The notes beneath the pieces are model-generated. The model searched no databases, was not told the origin of the DNA, and saw only the letters and a list, made by a program, of their open reading frames with translations. Shown here one piece after another: positions 1-6,390 of a stretch of 64,000 bases of DNA. Origin of the DNA: an uncultured Lentisphaerota bacterium (GTDB lineage Bacteria; Verrucomicrobiota; Kiritimatiellia; CAIQIC01); NCBI GenBank assembly GCA_903889245.1, contig CAISWQ010000046.1, positions 1 to 64,000 on the forward strand. Reading direction: 5' to 3'. Every line of letters begins with the position of its first letter. Within the stretch, counting starts at the first letter, position 1. The position numbers and the translations under genes are program-made.

Positions 1-38
1 CGTTCTTTTTCAGTCAACTGCGTGTACTCTCGCTTCAT
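1..38 (-). CDS. IS30-family transposase, N-terminal fragment cut by the window edge
   Basis: The minus strand starts an ATG at position 38 and reads MKREYTQLTEKER before the window ends. This matches the usual opening of IS30-family transposases (a K/R-rich start followed by YTQLT-x-x-ER, the beginning of the N-terminal helix-turn-helix). Thirteen residues are visible, so the assignment rests on motif recognition alone. A GGAG-type ribosome-binding site (GGAGACCC) precedes the ATG. The rest of the element would lie to the left of the window. Confidence 0.55.
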   Translation of the reverse strand, partial: MKREYTQLTEKE

Positions 39-129
39 GGACGGGTCTCCTTGCGGGGGTTGTTAGGTCCAACAACCGTTAGGTGTACCCGTCCGCTTTC
101 GGTGGTGCACTTATTATGTGCATGCGGGG
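39..129. mobile_element. Presumed terminal segment of the IS30-like element
   Basis: This non-coding stretch lies between the transposase start and a half palindrome of the host repeat family. It contains GTGCAC and TGTGCAT motifs, which is compatible with an insertion-sequence end. The other end is outside the window, so neither the terminal inverted repeat nor a target duplication can be confirmed. The right boundary near 129 is inferred from where the palindrome half begins. Confidence 0.35.
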
Positions 130-140
130 CCTTGGAAAAC
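130..140. repeat. Half of a TTCCAA-N3-TTGGAA palindrome, left arm missing
   Basis: The sequence reads C-CTTGGAAAAC: the centre and right arm of the palindrome found intact elsewhere in the window (for example TTTTCCAAGCCTTGGAAAA near 54371). The left arm is replaced by the presumed IS sequence. It lies 9 bp after the stop codon of the propeller gene, the same position intact arrays take. Confidence 0.6.
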
Positions 141-149
141 CGTTGCGCG

Positions 150-1580
150 TCATTTTGCGGTAGGCTTGGCGAAGGCGTAGAGGCGCTTCATGGTGGCGAC
201 GAAGACTGCGCCGTTGGCGGCGGTGGCGGTACCGTTGATCGCGCCTTCGAGTTTGGCGGAACACAGCAGCTTCTTCTCGCGGCCGGCGGCGAAGATCAGC
301 AGCTCGCCTTTGCGCGTGCCGACGTAAACCTTGCCATCGGCGACCAGCGGCGAGGCCCAGACCTCGGCCCCGGTGTCGTGCTTCCACACAGCCTGCCCGG
401 TCGCGGCATCCACGCAATGCACGAAGTGGCCGATGTCGGTGATGTACACCAGGCCATCGGCGACCGCGGGGGTGGCGCAGGTGTGGCGTTCGAGCGCGTA
501 GCTCCAGCGCGGCGCGGTCTGGGTGACATCGCCGTGGCCGGTGACGTCGAGGCACTTGAGCCACGCCTCGCGCTTGCCCCACCACATGTCGCCGCCGCCG
601 GCCACCAAGAGGCGGCCATCGTGGAAGACCGGCATGCCGTACATGTTGGACGGGCTTTCCTTGCGGTTGCGCAGGAAGCTGTGGATGTCCTGCTTGGGCG
701 CGGCGGGATCGAAGTCGCACCACCAGACTTTTTTCAGCGTGACGGGCTCCGGGCCGGCGGCGGTCACGGTCTCGAAGGCATAGACGATGCCGTTGCCGCC
801 GCAGAAAAAGAGCAGCGGCTTGCCGTTGACCTCGCCGCAGGCGGGCGAGGACCACGTGCTGTGGAAGATGTCGGGGCCGATGCGCTCGGCGTCGCGTGCG
901 GCGAGTCGTCCGGTGGCGAGGTCGAGGCCGATCAGGCTGGGCGCGTCGGGCGCGGCGATGCCCTTGTGCGTATCGTCCACGCCATTGGAGGTGTTGAGAT
1001 AAAGAATCTCGCCGACGACCAGCGGCGCGGCGTGCGCGCTATCGTGCTGGCGGACGCCGCACTGCTGGATGTAGTCGAAGCGCCAGCGCGCGTCGCTCGC
1101 GCGCACGGAGAGCGCGCCGCCGGCCGGGCCGGCGGGATCGAGGCTCCATACCTCCCCGCGGTTGCTGACGATGTGGACGCGGCCGCCGGCGACCGTCGCG
1201 GGCGAGCAAAGGCCGACGCCGGTCCAGTCCCAGTAGACACTGTTGGTCAGCTTGGGGCAGGCGAGCTGCCAGCGGAATGCGCCGGTCTGCTCATCGAAGC
1301 ACATCAGCACGCCGCGGTCGCCGACGATCGCGGGGTCGCGCGGCGCGGCGTTGTTCGCGCCGATGAAAACGCGGCCGGCGGCGATGACCGGTGTGGCAAA
1401 GCACTGGTTGCCGAGGTCGGCGATCCACCGGACGTTGACGCGGTTGGTCGGATCCACCGTGTCCGGGAGGTTGGTCTCGGCGGAGACCAGGTTGCGCGAG
1501 AGCGGCGCGCCCCACTGCGGCTGGTCGCCCGCCTGCGCGGCCACCGTCAACACCAACGCCATCAGCCTGTTGCTTTTCAT
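150..1580 (-). CDS. Secreted PQQ-like beta-propeller repeat protein
   Basis: The 476-residue product starts MKSNRLMALVLTVAAQAG, a short signal peptide, then PQWGAP and repeated blades of the PQQ/quinoprotein type (GRVFIG, GRVHIVS, GLVYITD, GKVYVG, each followed by a D-x-x-TG-x-x-W-like turn). Such proteins form 7- or 8-bladed propellers in the periplasm. Many are scaffolds rather than PQQ dehydrogenases, and no dehydrogenase residues are evident here. A longer upstream reading frame exists, but the chosen ATG has an AGGTG ribosome-binding site and opens the signal peptide. It is divergent from the small membrane protein gene. The substrate is unknown. Confidence 0.85.
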   Translation of the reverse strand: MKSNRLMALVLTVAAQAGDQPQWGAPLSRNLVSAETNLPDTVDPTNRVNVRWIADLGNQCFATPVIAAGRVFIGANNAAPRDPAIVGDRGVLMCFDEQTGAFRWQLACPKLTNSVYWDWTGVGLCSPATVAGGRVHIVSNRGEVWSLDPAGPAGGALSVRASDARWRFDYIQQCGVRQHDSAHAAPLVVGEILYLNTSNGVDDTHKGIAAPDAPSLIGLDLATGRLAARDAERIGPDIFHSTWSSPACGEVNGKPLLFFCGGNGIVYAFETVTAAGPEPVTLKKVWWCDFDPAAPKQDIHSFLRNRKESPSNMYGMPVFHDGRLLVAGGGDMWWGKREAWLKCLDVTGHGDVTQTAPRWSYALERHTCATPAVADGLVYITDIGHFVHCVDAATGQAVWKHDTGAEVWASPLVADGKVYVGTRKGELLIFAAGREKKLLCSAKLEGAINGTATAANGAVFVATMKRLYAFAKPTAK

Positions 1581-1692
1581 GTTCACACCTGCGCTTCCCT
1601 TTACCGGCGAACGGGTGGCATCATCCTTGGTCCTGCGGTCCTTGGCAAGGCCATGGATGGTCCGGTTCATGCTTTTAAGCCGCCTTGGAACC

Positions 1693-1965
1693 ATGAATGA
1701 GTTTTTCCAGTTGCTGGCTGCCAGTACCGTGGCCATCCCCGCACACGAGGTGCTGGTCGTATTGACACTACAAAGCCTGTGCTACCTCTTCCGCGTACCG
1801 CGCCTGGGACTGTTGGTTTCCTGTGCCTTTGTCTACCGGGTGGGCTGGTGTTTTCTGCACACCCAGGCCAGCGCCATGACTTGGGCCTGGGTCAGCGCCT
1901 ATGCCGGGCTGGGCTTTTTCCTGTTCGGTCTGGCCATTTATGGAATGGTCCACGACAGCGAATAG
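1693..1965 (+). CDS. Small membrane protein of unknown function
   Basis: The 90-residue product starts MNEFFQLLAASTV and has about three hydrophobic segments (roughly residues 5-30, 33-55 and 63-85) with a charged tail VHDSE, so it should sit in the inner membrane. No family was recognised. A longer in-frame extension to 1243 overlaps the propeller gene on the other strand and is not credible. It precedes the permease gene by 66 bp in the same direction and may be cotranscribed with it. No strong ribosome-binding site is visible, which lowers confidence. Confidence 0.6.
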   Translation: MNEFFQLLAASTVAIPAHEVLVVLTLQSLCYLFRVPRLGLLVSCAFVYRVGWCFLHTQASAMTWAWVSAYAGLGFFLFGLAIYGMVHDSE

Positions 1966-2031
1966 GGTGGGGGCTGTTCAATCAGGGCTTTATGCTCCGC
2001 GGGCTTTGGCCTATAGTCGCCGCGCTTTCCC

Positions 2032-4011
2032 ATGAACCTGCTGCGTGGCTATGAACGGGTGAAGACAGTTCTGCTGGGGCGCGAGCGCAACCCGCTCGAC
2101 CAGCGCGTCTATCACCAGCTTTCCCTCGTTGCCTTCCTCGCGTGGGTTGGGCTGGGCGCGGATGGGCTCTCCTCCATTTGCTATGGCCCGGAAGAGGCGT
2201 TTAAGGCGCTCGGCCAGCACGGCTACCTCGGCGTGCTGGTGGGCCTAGCCACGGCGCTGACGGTGTTCATCATCGGCATCAGCTACGTCAAGCTGATCGA
2301 GGTCTTCCCGATGGGCGGCGGCGGCTACATGGTCGCCAACAAGCTGCTTTCGCCGACGATGGGTATGGTTTCCGGCAGCGCGCTGCTGATTGACTATGTG
2401 CTGACCATCGCCATTTCCATCGCGAGCGGCGCGGACGCGCTTTACAGTTTCCTGCCGGCGAGCTGGTATCCCTCGCGCTTCGCCGCGATTGTGTTCTGCG
2501 TGGCCGTGTTGACCGTGCTCAACCTGCGCGGCGTCCGCGAGAGCGTGCGGCCGATGGTCCCGATCTTCCTGCTGTTCGTCCTGACGCATGTGCTCGCCGT
2601 TGGCTGGGCCCTCTTCGCCAACGTCGGCCAGGCGGGCGCGCTGGCGCAGCAGGCGACGCAACAGGTGAGCGCGCTGCACGGCGAGGTTGGCCTGCTCGGC
2701 CTGCTCGCACTGCTCGTGCGGGCCTACGGCATGGGCGCCGGCACCTACACCGGCATTGAGGCCGTCAGCGATGCGCTGCCGATCCTGCGCGAACCGCGCG
2801 TGCAGACGGCGCGCACCACCATGCGCTACATGATGATCTCGCTCGCGTTCATGGCGCTCGGCCTGCTCACCGCCTACTGGCTGTGCGGCGTCCACCACGT
2901 CCCCGGCAAAACGCTCAACGCCGTGCTGCTGGAAAAACTGACCGCCGGCTGGCCGGCGGGCCTGGGCCAGACCTTCCTGTTCGTTACGCTGGCCTCGGAG
3001 ACGGTCATCCTGCTGATCGCGGCGCAGACGGGCTTCCTCGGCGGTCCGCGCGTGCTGGCCTTCATGGCGCTGGACCGCTGCGCCCCCTCCTTCTTCGCCA
3101 CGCTCTCCGATCATCTCGTCACGCGCAACGGCGTGCTGCTGATGAGCGGCGCGGCGCTGCTCGTGCTCGTGGGCACCGGCGGCTCGGTGACGATGCTGGT
3201 GGTGCTCTACAGCATCAACGTCTTCATCACCTTCGTCCTCTCGCAACTGGGCATGGTGCGCCACTGGTGGCAGGTCCGCGCCACGGAGCCGCGCTGGCGG
3301 GGCAAGCTGGCCATCAACGGGCTCGGCCTGCTCGTGACCACCGCCATCCTGCTGCTGATGACCATCACCAAGTTCCACGACGGCGGCTGGATCACGCTGG
3401 CGATCACCGGCCTGCTCGTCGGCGTCGCCCTCTTCATCCGGCGCTATTACCACGCCACCAGCCAACACCTTGCCCGGCTGAACGAACTGGTCTCCGTCGC
3501 CAACGACGCGCTGAAACAGCCCGCGCCACCGCCGCCGCCCTGCGACGCCAACGCCAAGACCGCCGTCATCCTCGTCAGCGGCTTCAACGGCCTTGGCCTG
3601 CACACGTTCTTCACCGTGGTGCGCATCTTCGGCGGCGTCTTCCGCCGCTTCGTCTTTGTACAGGTGGGCATCATTGATGTCGGCAACTTCAAGAGCGTCA
3701 ACGAGGCCGAGCAGTTGCGCCAGGGCGTGCATGACGAACTCGACCGTTACGTCCGCTTCGCCCACAGCCAGGGCCTCGCCGCCGAGGCCCATGGCGCGGT
3801 CAGCCAGGACGTGGCCGACGAGGTCGAGCGCCTGGCCCCGACCATCGCCAAGCGTTATCCCGGTGCGGTGTTCTTCGGCGGCCAGCTTGTCTTCCCGGAG
3901 GAGAACCTGCTCGCGCGCTGGTTCTATAACTTCATCGTCTTCTCCATCCAGCGCCGCCTGCACCACCTCGGCATCCCGTTCCTCGTGCTGCCCATCCGCA
4001 TCGAAAAATGA
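2032..4011 (+). CDS. APC-superfamily permease with C-terminal soluble domain
   Basis: The 659-residue protein has about twelve transmembrane helices over residues 30-480. The first carries the conserved GLGADGLSS...YGPEEAF stretch typical of bacterial APC-type amino-acid permeases. A soluble C-terminal part (about 490-659) begins after a proline-rich linker APPPPPCDA and contains AVILVSGFNGLG. It probably imports amino acids or similar organic cations by ion symport; the substrate cannot be deduced. The length agrees with the extended permeases of this group. The long antisense reading frame over this gene is a shadow caused by high GC. Confidence 0.85.
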   Translation: MNLLRGYERVKTVLLGRERNPLDQRVYHQLSLVAFLAWVGLGADGLSSICYGPEEAFKALGQHGYLGVLVGLATALTVFIIGISYVKLIEVFPMGGGGYMVANKLLSPTMGMVSGSALLIDYVLTIAISIASGADALYSFLPASWYPSRFAAIVFCVAVLTVLNLRGVRESVRPMVPIFLLFVLTHVLAVGWALFANVGQAGALAQQATQQVSALHGEVGLLGLLALLVRAYGMGAGTYTGIEAVSDALPILREPRVQTARTTMRYMMISLAFMALGLLTAYWLCGVHHVPGKTLNAVLLEKLTAGWPAGLGQTFLFVTLASETVILLIAAQTGFLGGPRVLAFMALDRCAPSFFATLSDHLVTRNGVLLMSGAALLVLVGTGGSVTMLVVLYSINVFITFVLSQLGMVRHWWQVRATEPRWRGKLAINGLGLLVTTAILLLMTITKFHDGGWITLAITGLLVGVALFIRRYYHATSQHLARLNELVSVANDALKQPAPPPPPCDANAKTAVILVSGFNGLGLHTFFTVVRIFGGVFRRFVFVQVGIIDVGNFKSVNEAEQLRQGVHDELDRYVRFAHSQGLAAEAHGAVSQDVADEVERLAPTIAKRYPGAVFFGGQLVFPEENLLARWFYNFIVFSIQRRLHHLGIPFLVLPIRIEK

Positions 4012-4085
4012 AGCTGCCGGAAACCCGTTGTCAGCGCCGCGGTGATGCGCTACGATGCGCCCGCTTTTCAAGCAAAGGAATCGCC

Positions 4086-4697
4086 ATGAAAATCTCTGTC
4101 AAGTTGCTGCTCGTCATCGTGGGTCTCGCGCTCGCCGGCGCGCCGGCTGCGCCCGCCGCCGAGATCAACCACGATATTTCCCTCGGTGGCCTCGTCTTCC
4201 TGCCGCAGGACGGCCTGTTCAGCACCGGCTTGGGCGGCGAACTGGTCTACCGCTATTGGCTCTCCCCCTTCTGGGGACTGACCGCCACCTTCGGGGCCAC
4301 GCACATCGGCGTCAAACACGACCGCCTGCAGGTCGCCCCTGGCACCAGCGGGTCCTTCGACCTGTTCCCGCTGGGCGGTGATCTTAGCTGCAACATCATT
4401 GACCTCGATCCGGTGCGCCTCAACGTGAACCTAGGGCTCGGCTACGCCCTTGTCAGCTCCAGCGCCACCTGCCTGAACATCGTCAATGAGCGCGTGGACA
4501 TGAAGCTGGATGACATCTATTACGGCACGGTCGGACTCGACGGCGATTGGGCGCTGACCAAGCACTGGGGTCTCTTCGCCGCGGCGCAATACCGGCACGA
4601 CTTCAGCAAGAACAAGATTCAGACCGTGGATGGTCCGCTGCGCGCGACGGAGTTCAGCGGTTTCAGCCTCCAGCTCGGCCTGCGCTGTAATTTTTAA
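4086..4697 (+). CDS. Outer-membrane beta-barrel protein
   Basis: The 203-residue product starts MKISVKLLLVIVGLALAG and has a signal peptide ending near the AAPAAE site. Alternating hydrophobic strands follow (SLGGLVF, GGELVYRYW, WGLTATFG, HWGLFAAAQYRH), and the protein ends in GLRCNF. A terminal aromatic residue is typical of barrels inserted by the BAM machinery. The size fits an eight-stranded barrel. The start is fixed by AAAGGAA 6 bp upstream, so the frame extending to 4008 is not used. No specific family such as OmpW or OmpA is identified. Confidence 0.75.
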   Translation: MKISVKLLLVIVGLALAGAPAAPAAEINHDISLGGLVFLPQDGLFSTGLGGELVYRYWLSPFWGLTATFGATHIGVKHDRLQVAPGTSGSFDLFPLGGDLSCNIIDLDPVRLNVNLGLGYALVSSSATCLNIVNERVDMKLDDIYYGTVGLDGDWALTKHWGLFAAAQYRHDFSKNKIQTVDGPLRATEFSGFSLQLGLRCNF

Positions 4698-4970
4698 CGC
4701 AGCCTGTGCCGTCAGCGGCACCGGCTTGGGCAGCGGTGGAGGCAGCGTCAACGCACCCGGCGCGGAGGCTGCGCCCAGCAACACACCCAACAACACCGCG
4801 CGCCCGCCGGCGATCGGACCGGAAGCCTCGAAACGGATACCCGTTATCTCCGCCGCGTATAATCCCTCGTATCTCAGCGTCGCTCCGCACCCGCTCAAGC
4901 GCCAATCCCGCGCGCCAGACAAAAATCGCACACTTGTACAAGTGTGCGATTGAGTGGGCCGGGGTTTTCC
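4698..4970. other. Intergenic region between convergent genes
   Basis: No supportable gene was found here. Short open frames on the minus strand (one would encode IAHLYKCAI through the palindrome) run antisense into the barrel gene and lack a ribosome-binding site. The only structured element is the TTGTACAA palindrome described separately. A TATAAT-like hexamer at 4859-4864 has no convincing partner or downstream gene. Confidence 0.6.
4924..4951 (-). terminator. 28-bp perfect palindrome with TTGTACAA core, probable terminator
   Basis: The two arms pair without mismatch over 14 bp (AATCGCACACTTGT and its complement). On the minus strand the stem is followed by a T-rich stretch (TTTTTGT), the form of an intrinsic terminator for the cupin gene. 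The core and the flanking ATYGCA...TGCRAT layout match the three TTGTACAA palindromes near 30 kb, so it is also a member of that repeat family. Confidence 0.55.
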
Positions 4971-5435
4971 TCACGGTTGGTCGGCGGCGACGGGTACCAT
5001 CTGGCGCTGGCCGGTGTTATAGACGACCAGCGCGAGGCAGGGGCTCTCGCCGGTGCGCGCGTTGTGCTTGGCCTTGATCGGAATCCGCAGCGTGTCGCCC
5101 GCCTTCAGGTGGTCAAGCCGCTGGTTGAGCCGGTGGTCGCAGGCACCATCCAATATCAGGATGACCTCGTCGGAATTCGGATGGATGTGCAGGGTGTTGG
5201 TCTGGTTCGGCTCGATATAGACCAGGCCGACCGTCAGCACCGCCTGGGGATCAAGCTCGGCATTCATCACCCAGCGGATCCAGCCCCACGGGAATTTCAC
5301 CGCGGGAATTTTTTCGTAGGGCGCGAGGTCAAACGCCAGCTTGCCACCGGCGGCGCGGGCCGCGCCGGTGCCGGCCAGCAACGCGGCCAGCGCGCCGGTG
5401 GCGAGGAAACTGCGGCGGGAGGTCGGCTTGCTCAT
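4971..5435 (-). CDS. Tat-exported cupin-domain protein
   Basis: The 154-residue protein begins MSKPTSRRSFLATGAL, a twin-arginine signal (SRRSFLAT) with cleavage near ARAAG. The cupin motif LHIHPNSDE (His83, His85, Glu90) and a later KHNAR histidine form a metal site in a small beta barrel. Cupins of this size act on sugars or small phenolics, or simply bind ligands; the substrate is not evident. Its start overlaps the deacetylase stop by ATGA, so the two are translationally coupled. A GGAAA ribosome-binding site supports the start. Confidence 0.8.
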   Translation of the reverse strand: MSKPTSRRSFLATGALAALLAGTGAARAAGGKLAFDLAPYEKIPAVKFPWGWIRWVMNAELDPQAVLTVGLVYIEPNQTNTLHIHPNSDEVILILDGACDHRLNQRLDHLKAGDTLRIPIKAKHNARTGESPCLALVVYNTGQRQMVPVAADQP

Positions 5436-6202
5436 AGATTTCCTTTTCCTTTCGGGAGGCTGTTCAGGTATTCGCTCGGTGTCACGAAGGTGCAGTTTTG
5501 CGCGCGGAGAAACTCGATGATCTGGTAGAAGCCCTTCCAGCGCTCCTCGTTCCAGTTGGGCGGATGGCCCTGCAAAACAAGGAAGGGGTGTTTGGCGCCG
5601 TTGCGTTCGTAGAGCGCTTTGAACTTGGCGAAGTCCGGCACGAAGGTCGGGTTCTCCAGCGCCATCACGCGTTCGAGGCTCAAGCGGCTGAAATGTTTCG
5701 GCTGCTTCGGGCCGTAGAGCCAGATCTTGATCTCCGGGACGGCCTCCAGCGCGCGGTCGGTCGCCTCGGTGGTGCCGCTCCAGTGCGGACCGAACGCGGT
5801 CAGCGGGAAGCCGAGCTTTTCCTTGGCGAGCTGTTCGCATTTTCCGAGCACGGCTTTCTGTTCCTCGAAGGTGCCTTGCTCGTATTCGCAGGTTTTATCC
5901 GCGGTCGTCCGCTCGCGATAGCCGTGCAGCCAGAACTCGACGACGCCTTTCTGCTGCTGCGCCTTGATCCAGTCGAAGTAGGCGGGGTTATCCTGCTCCA
6001 GCGAGGAGCAGATGATGCCGAACGACGCCTTGAGCTGGTTGGTTTCCACGTGGGCCAGCACGCGCAGCCAACTGGGATGGACCACGCCGTTCTTCACCTG
6101 CCGCACATCATCGAGCTTGAGGATGACCACGGGGGCGGCCCACACCGTGGCCGCACAGCCCAGCGCGGCCAGGACGACACTCAACCCAAACCTGCTTTTC
6201 AT
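5432..6202 (-). CDS. Secreted polysaccharide deacetylase-like protein (NodB fold)
   Basis: The 256-residue product starts MKSRFGLSVVLAALGC with a signal peptide ending near VWAAP. ILKLDD early in the mature protein is the metal-binding/base aspartate motif of carbohydrate esterase family 4-like enzymes. FWLHGY supplies a possible histidine ligand and GPHWSG a later conserved turn. The full CE4 signature is not intact, so substrate and activity are uncertain. It is the first gene of a two-gene operon with the cupin. The longer frame to 6328 translates a palindrome array and is rejected. Confidence 0.7.
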   Translation of the reverse strand: MKSRFGLSVVLAALGCAATVWAAPVVILKLDDVRQVKNGVVHPSWLRVLAHVETNQLKASFGIICSSLEQDNPAYFDWIKAQQQKGVVEFWLHGYRERTTADKTCEYEQGTFEEQKAVLGKCEQLAKEKLGFPLTAFGPHWSGTTEATDRALEAVPEIKIWLYGPKQPKHFSRLSLERVMALENPTFVPDFAKFKALYERNGAKHPFLVLQGHPPNWNEERWKGFYQIIEFLRAQNCTFVTPSEYLNSLPKGKGNL

Positions 6203-6217
6203 GCGCGCCTTTCCGCC

Positions 6218-6268
6218 GCTTTTCCAAGGCTTGGAAAAGCGGACGCCGGAGTTTTCCAAACCTTGGAA
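6218..6268. repeat. Phased palindrome array 1 (2 copies)
   Basis: Copies are centred at 6229 (23-bp perfect palindrome) and 6261 (TTCCAAACCTTGGAA), 32 bp apart. The array ends 16 bp before the deacetylase start codon. It is separated from the preceding GH78 stop by a GC hairpin. Confidence 0.9.
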
Positions 6269-6342
6269 GCCGGCGCGAGTTTCTTTTCCAATATCCTCGC
6301 GCCGCACAACCGGAACGACTGACCCCAACGAGCTAAAATCAC

Positions 6343-6373
6343 CTGTGCGCCGGGTCTCTGACCCGGCGCACAG
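6343..6373 (-). terminator. GC-rich hairpin after the first GH78 gene
   Basis: A 14-bp perfect stem with a 3-nt loop (CTGTGCGCCGGGTC and its complement) starts 18 bp past the GH78 stop codon. No immediate U tract follows, only GATTTTAG a few bases later. The same GCCGGGTCTC-n-GACCCGGC core recurs after the second GH78 gene. It may act as a terminator or a 3' stabiliser. Confidence 0.5.
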
Positions 6374-6390
6374 TCACCACCTCGGCGGCA

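Noticed and set aside
4431-4974. Small minus-strand genes upstream of the cupin terminator
   Set aside because: They overlap the outer-membrane barrel gene in antisense, have no conserved features and start within the palindrome.
6203-6328. N-terminal extensions with FQGLEN/FSKPWK-like peptides in front of many proteins
   Set aside because: They are translations of the palindrome arrays in intergenic gaps. The downstream starts have ribosome-binding sites followed by signal peptides. Only the M23 lipoprotein really includes palindrome-encoded residues.
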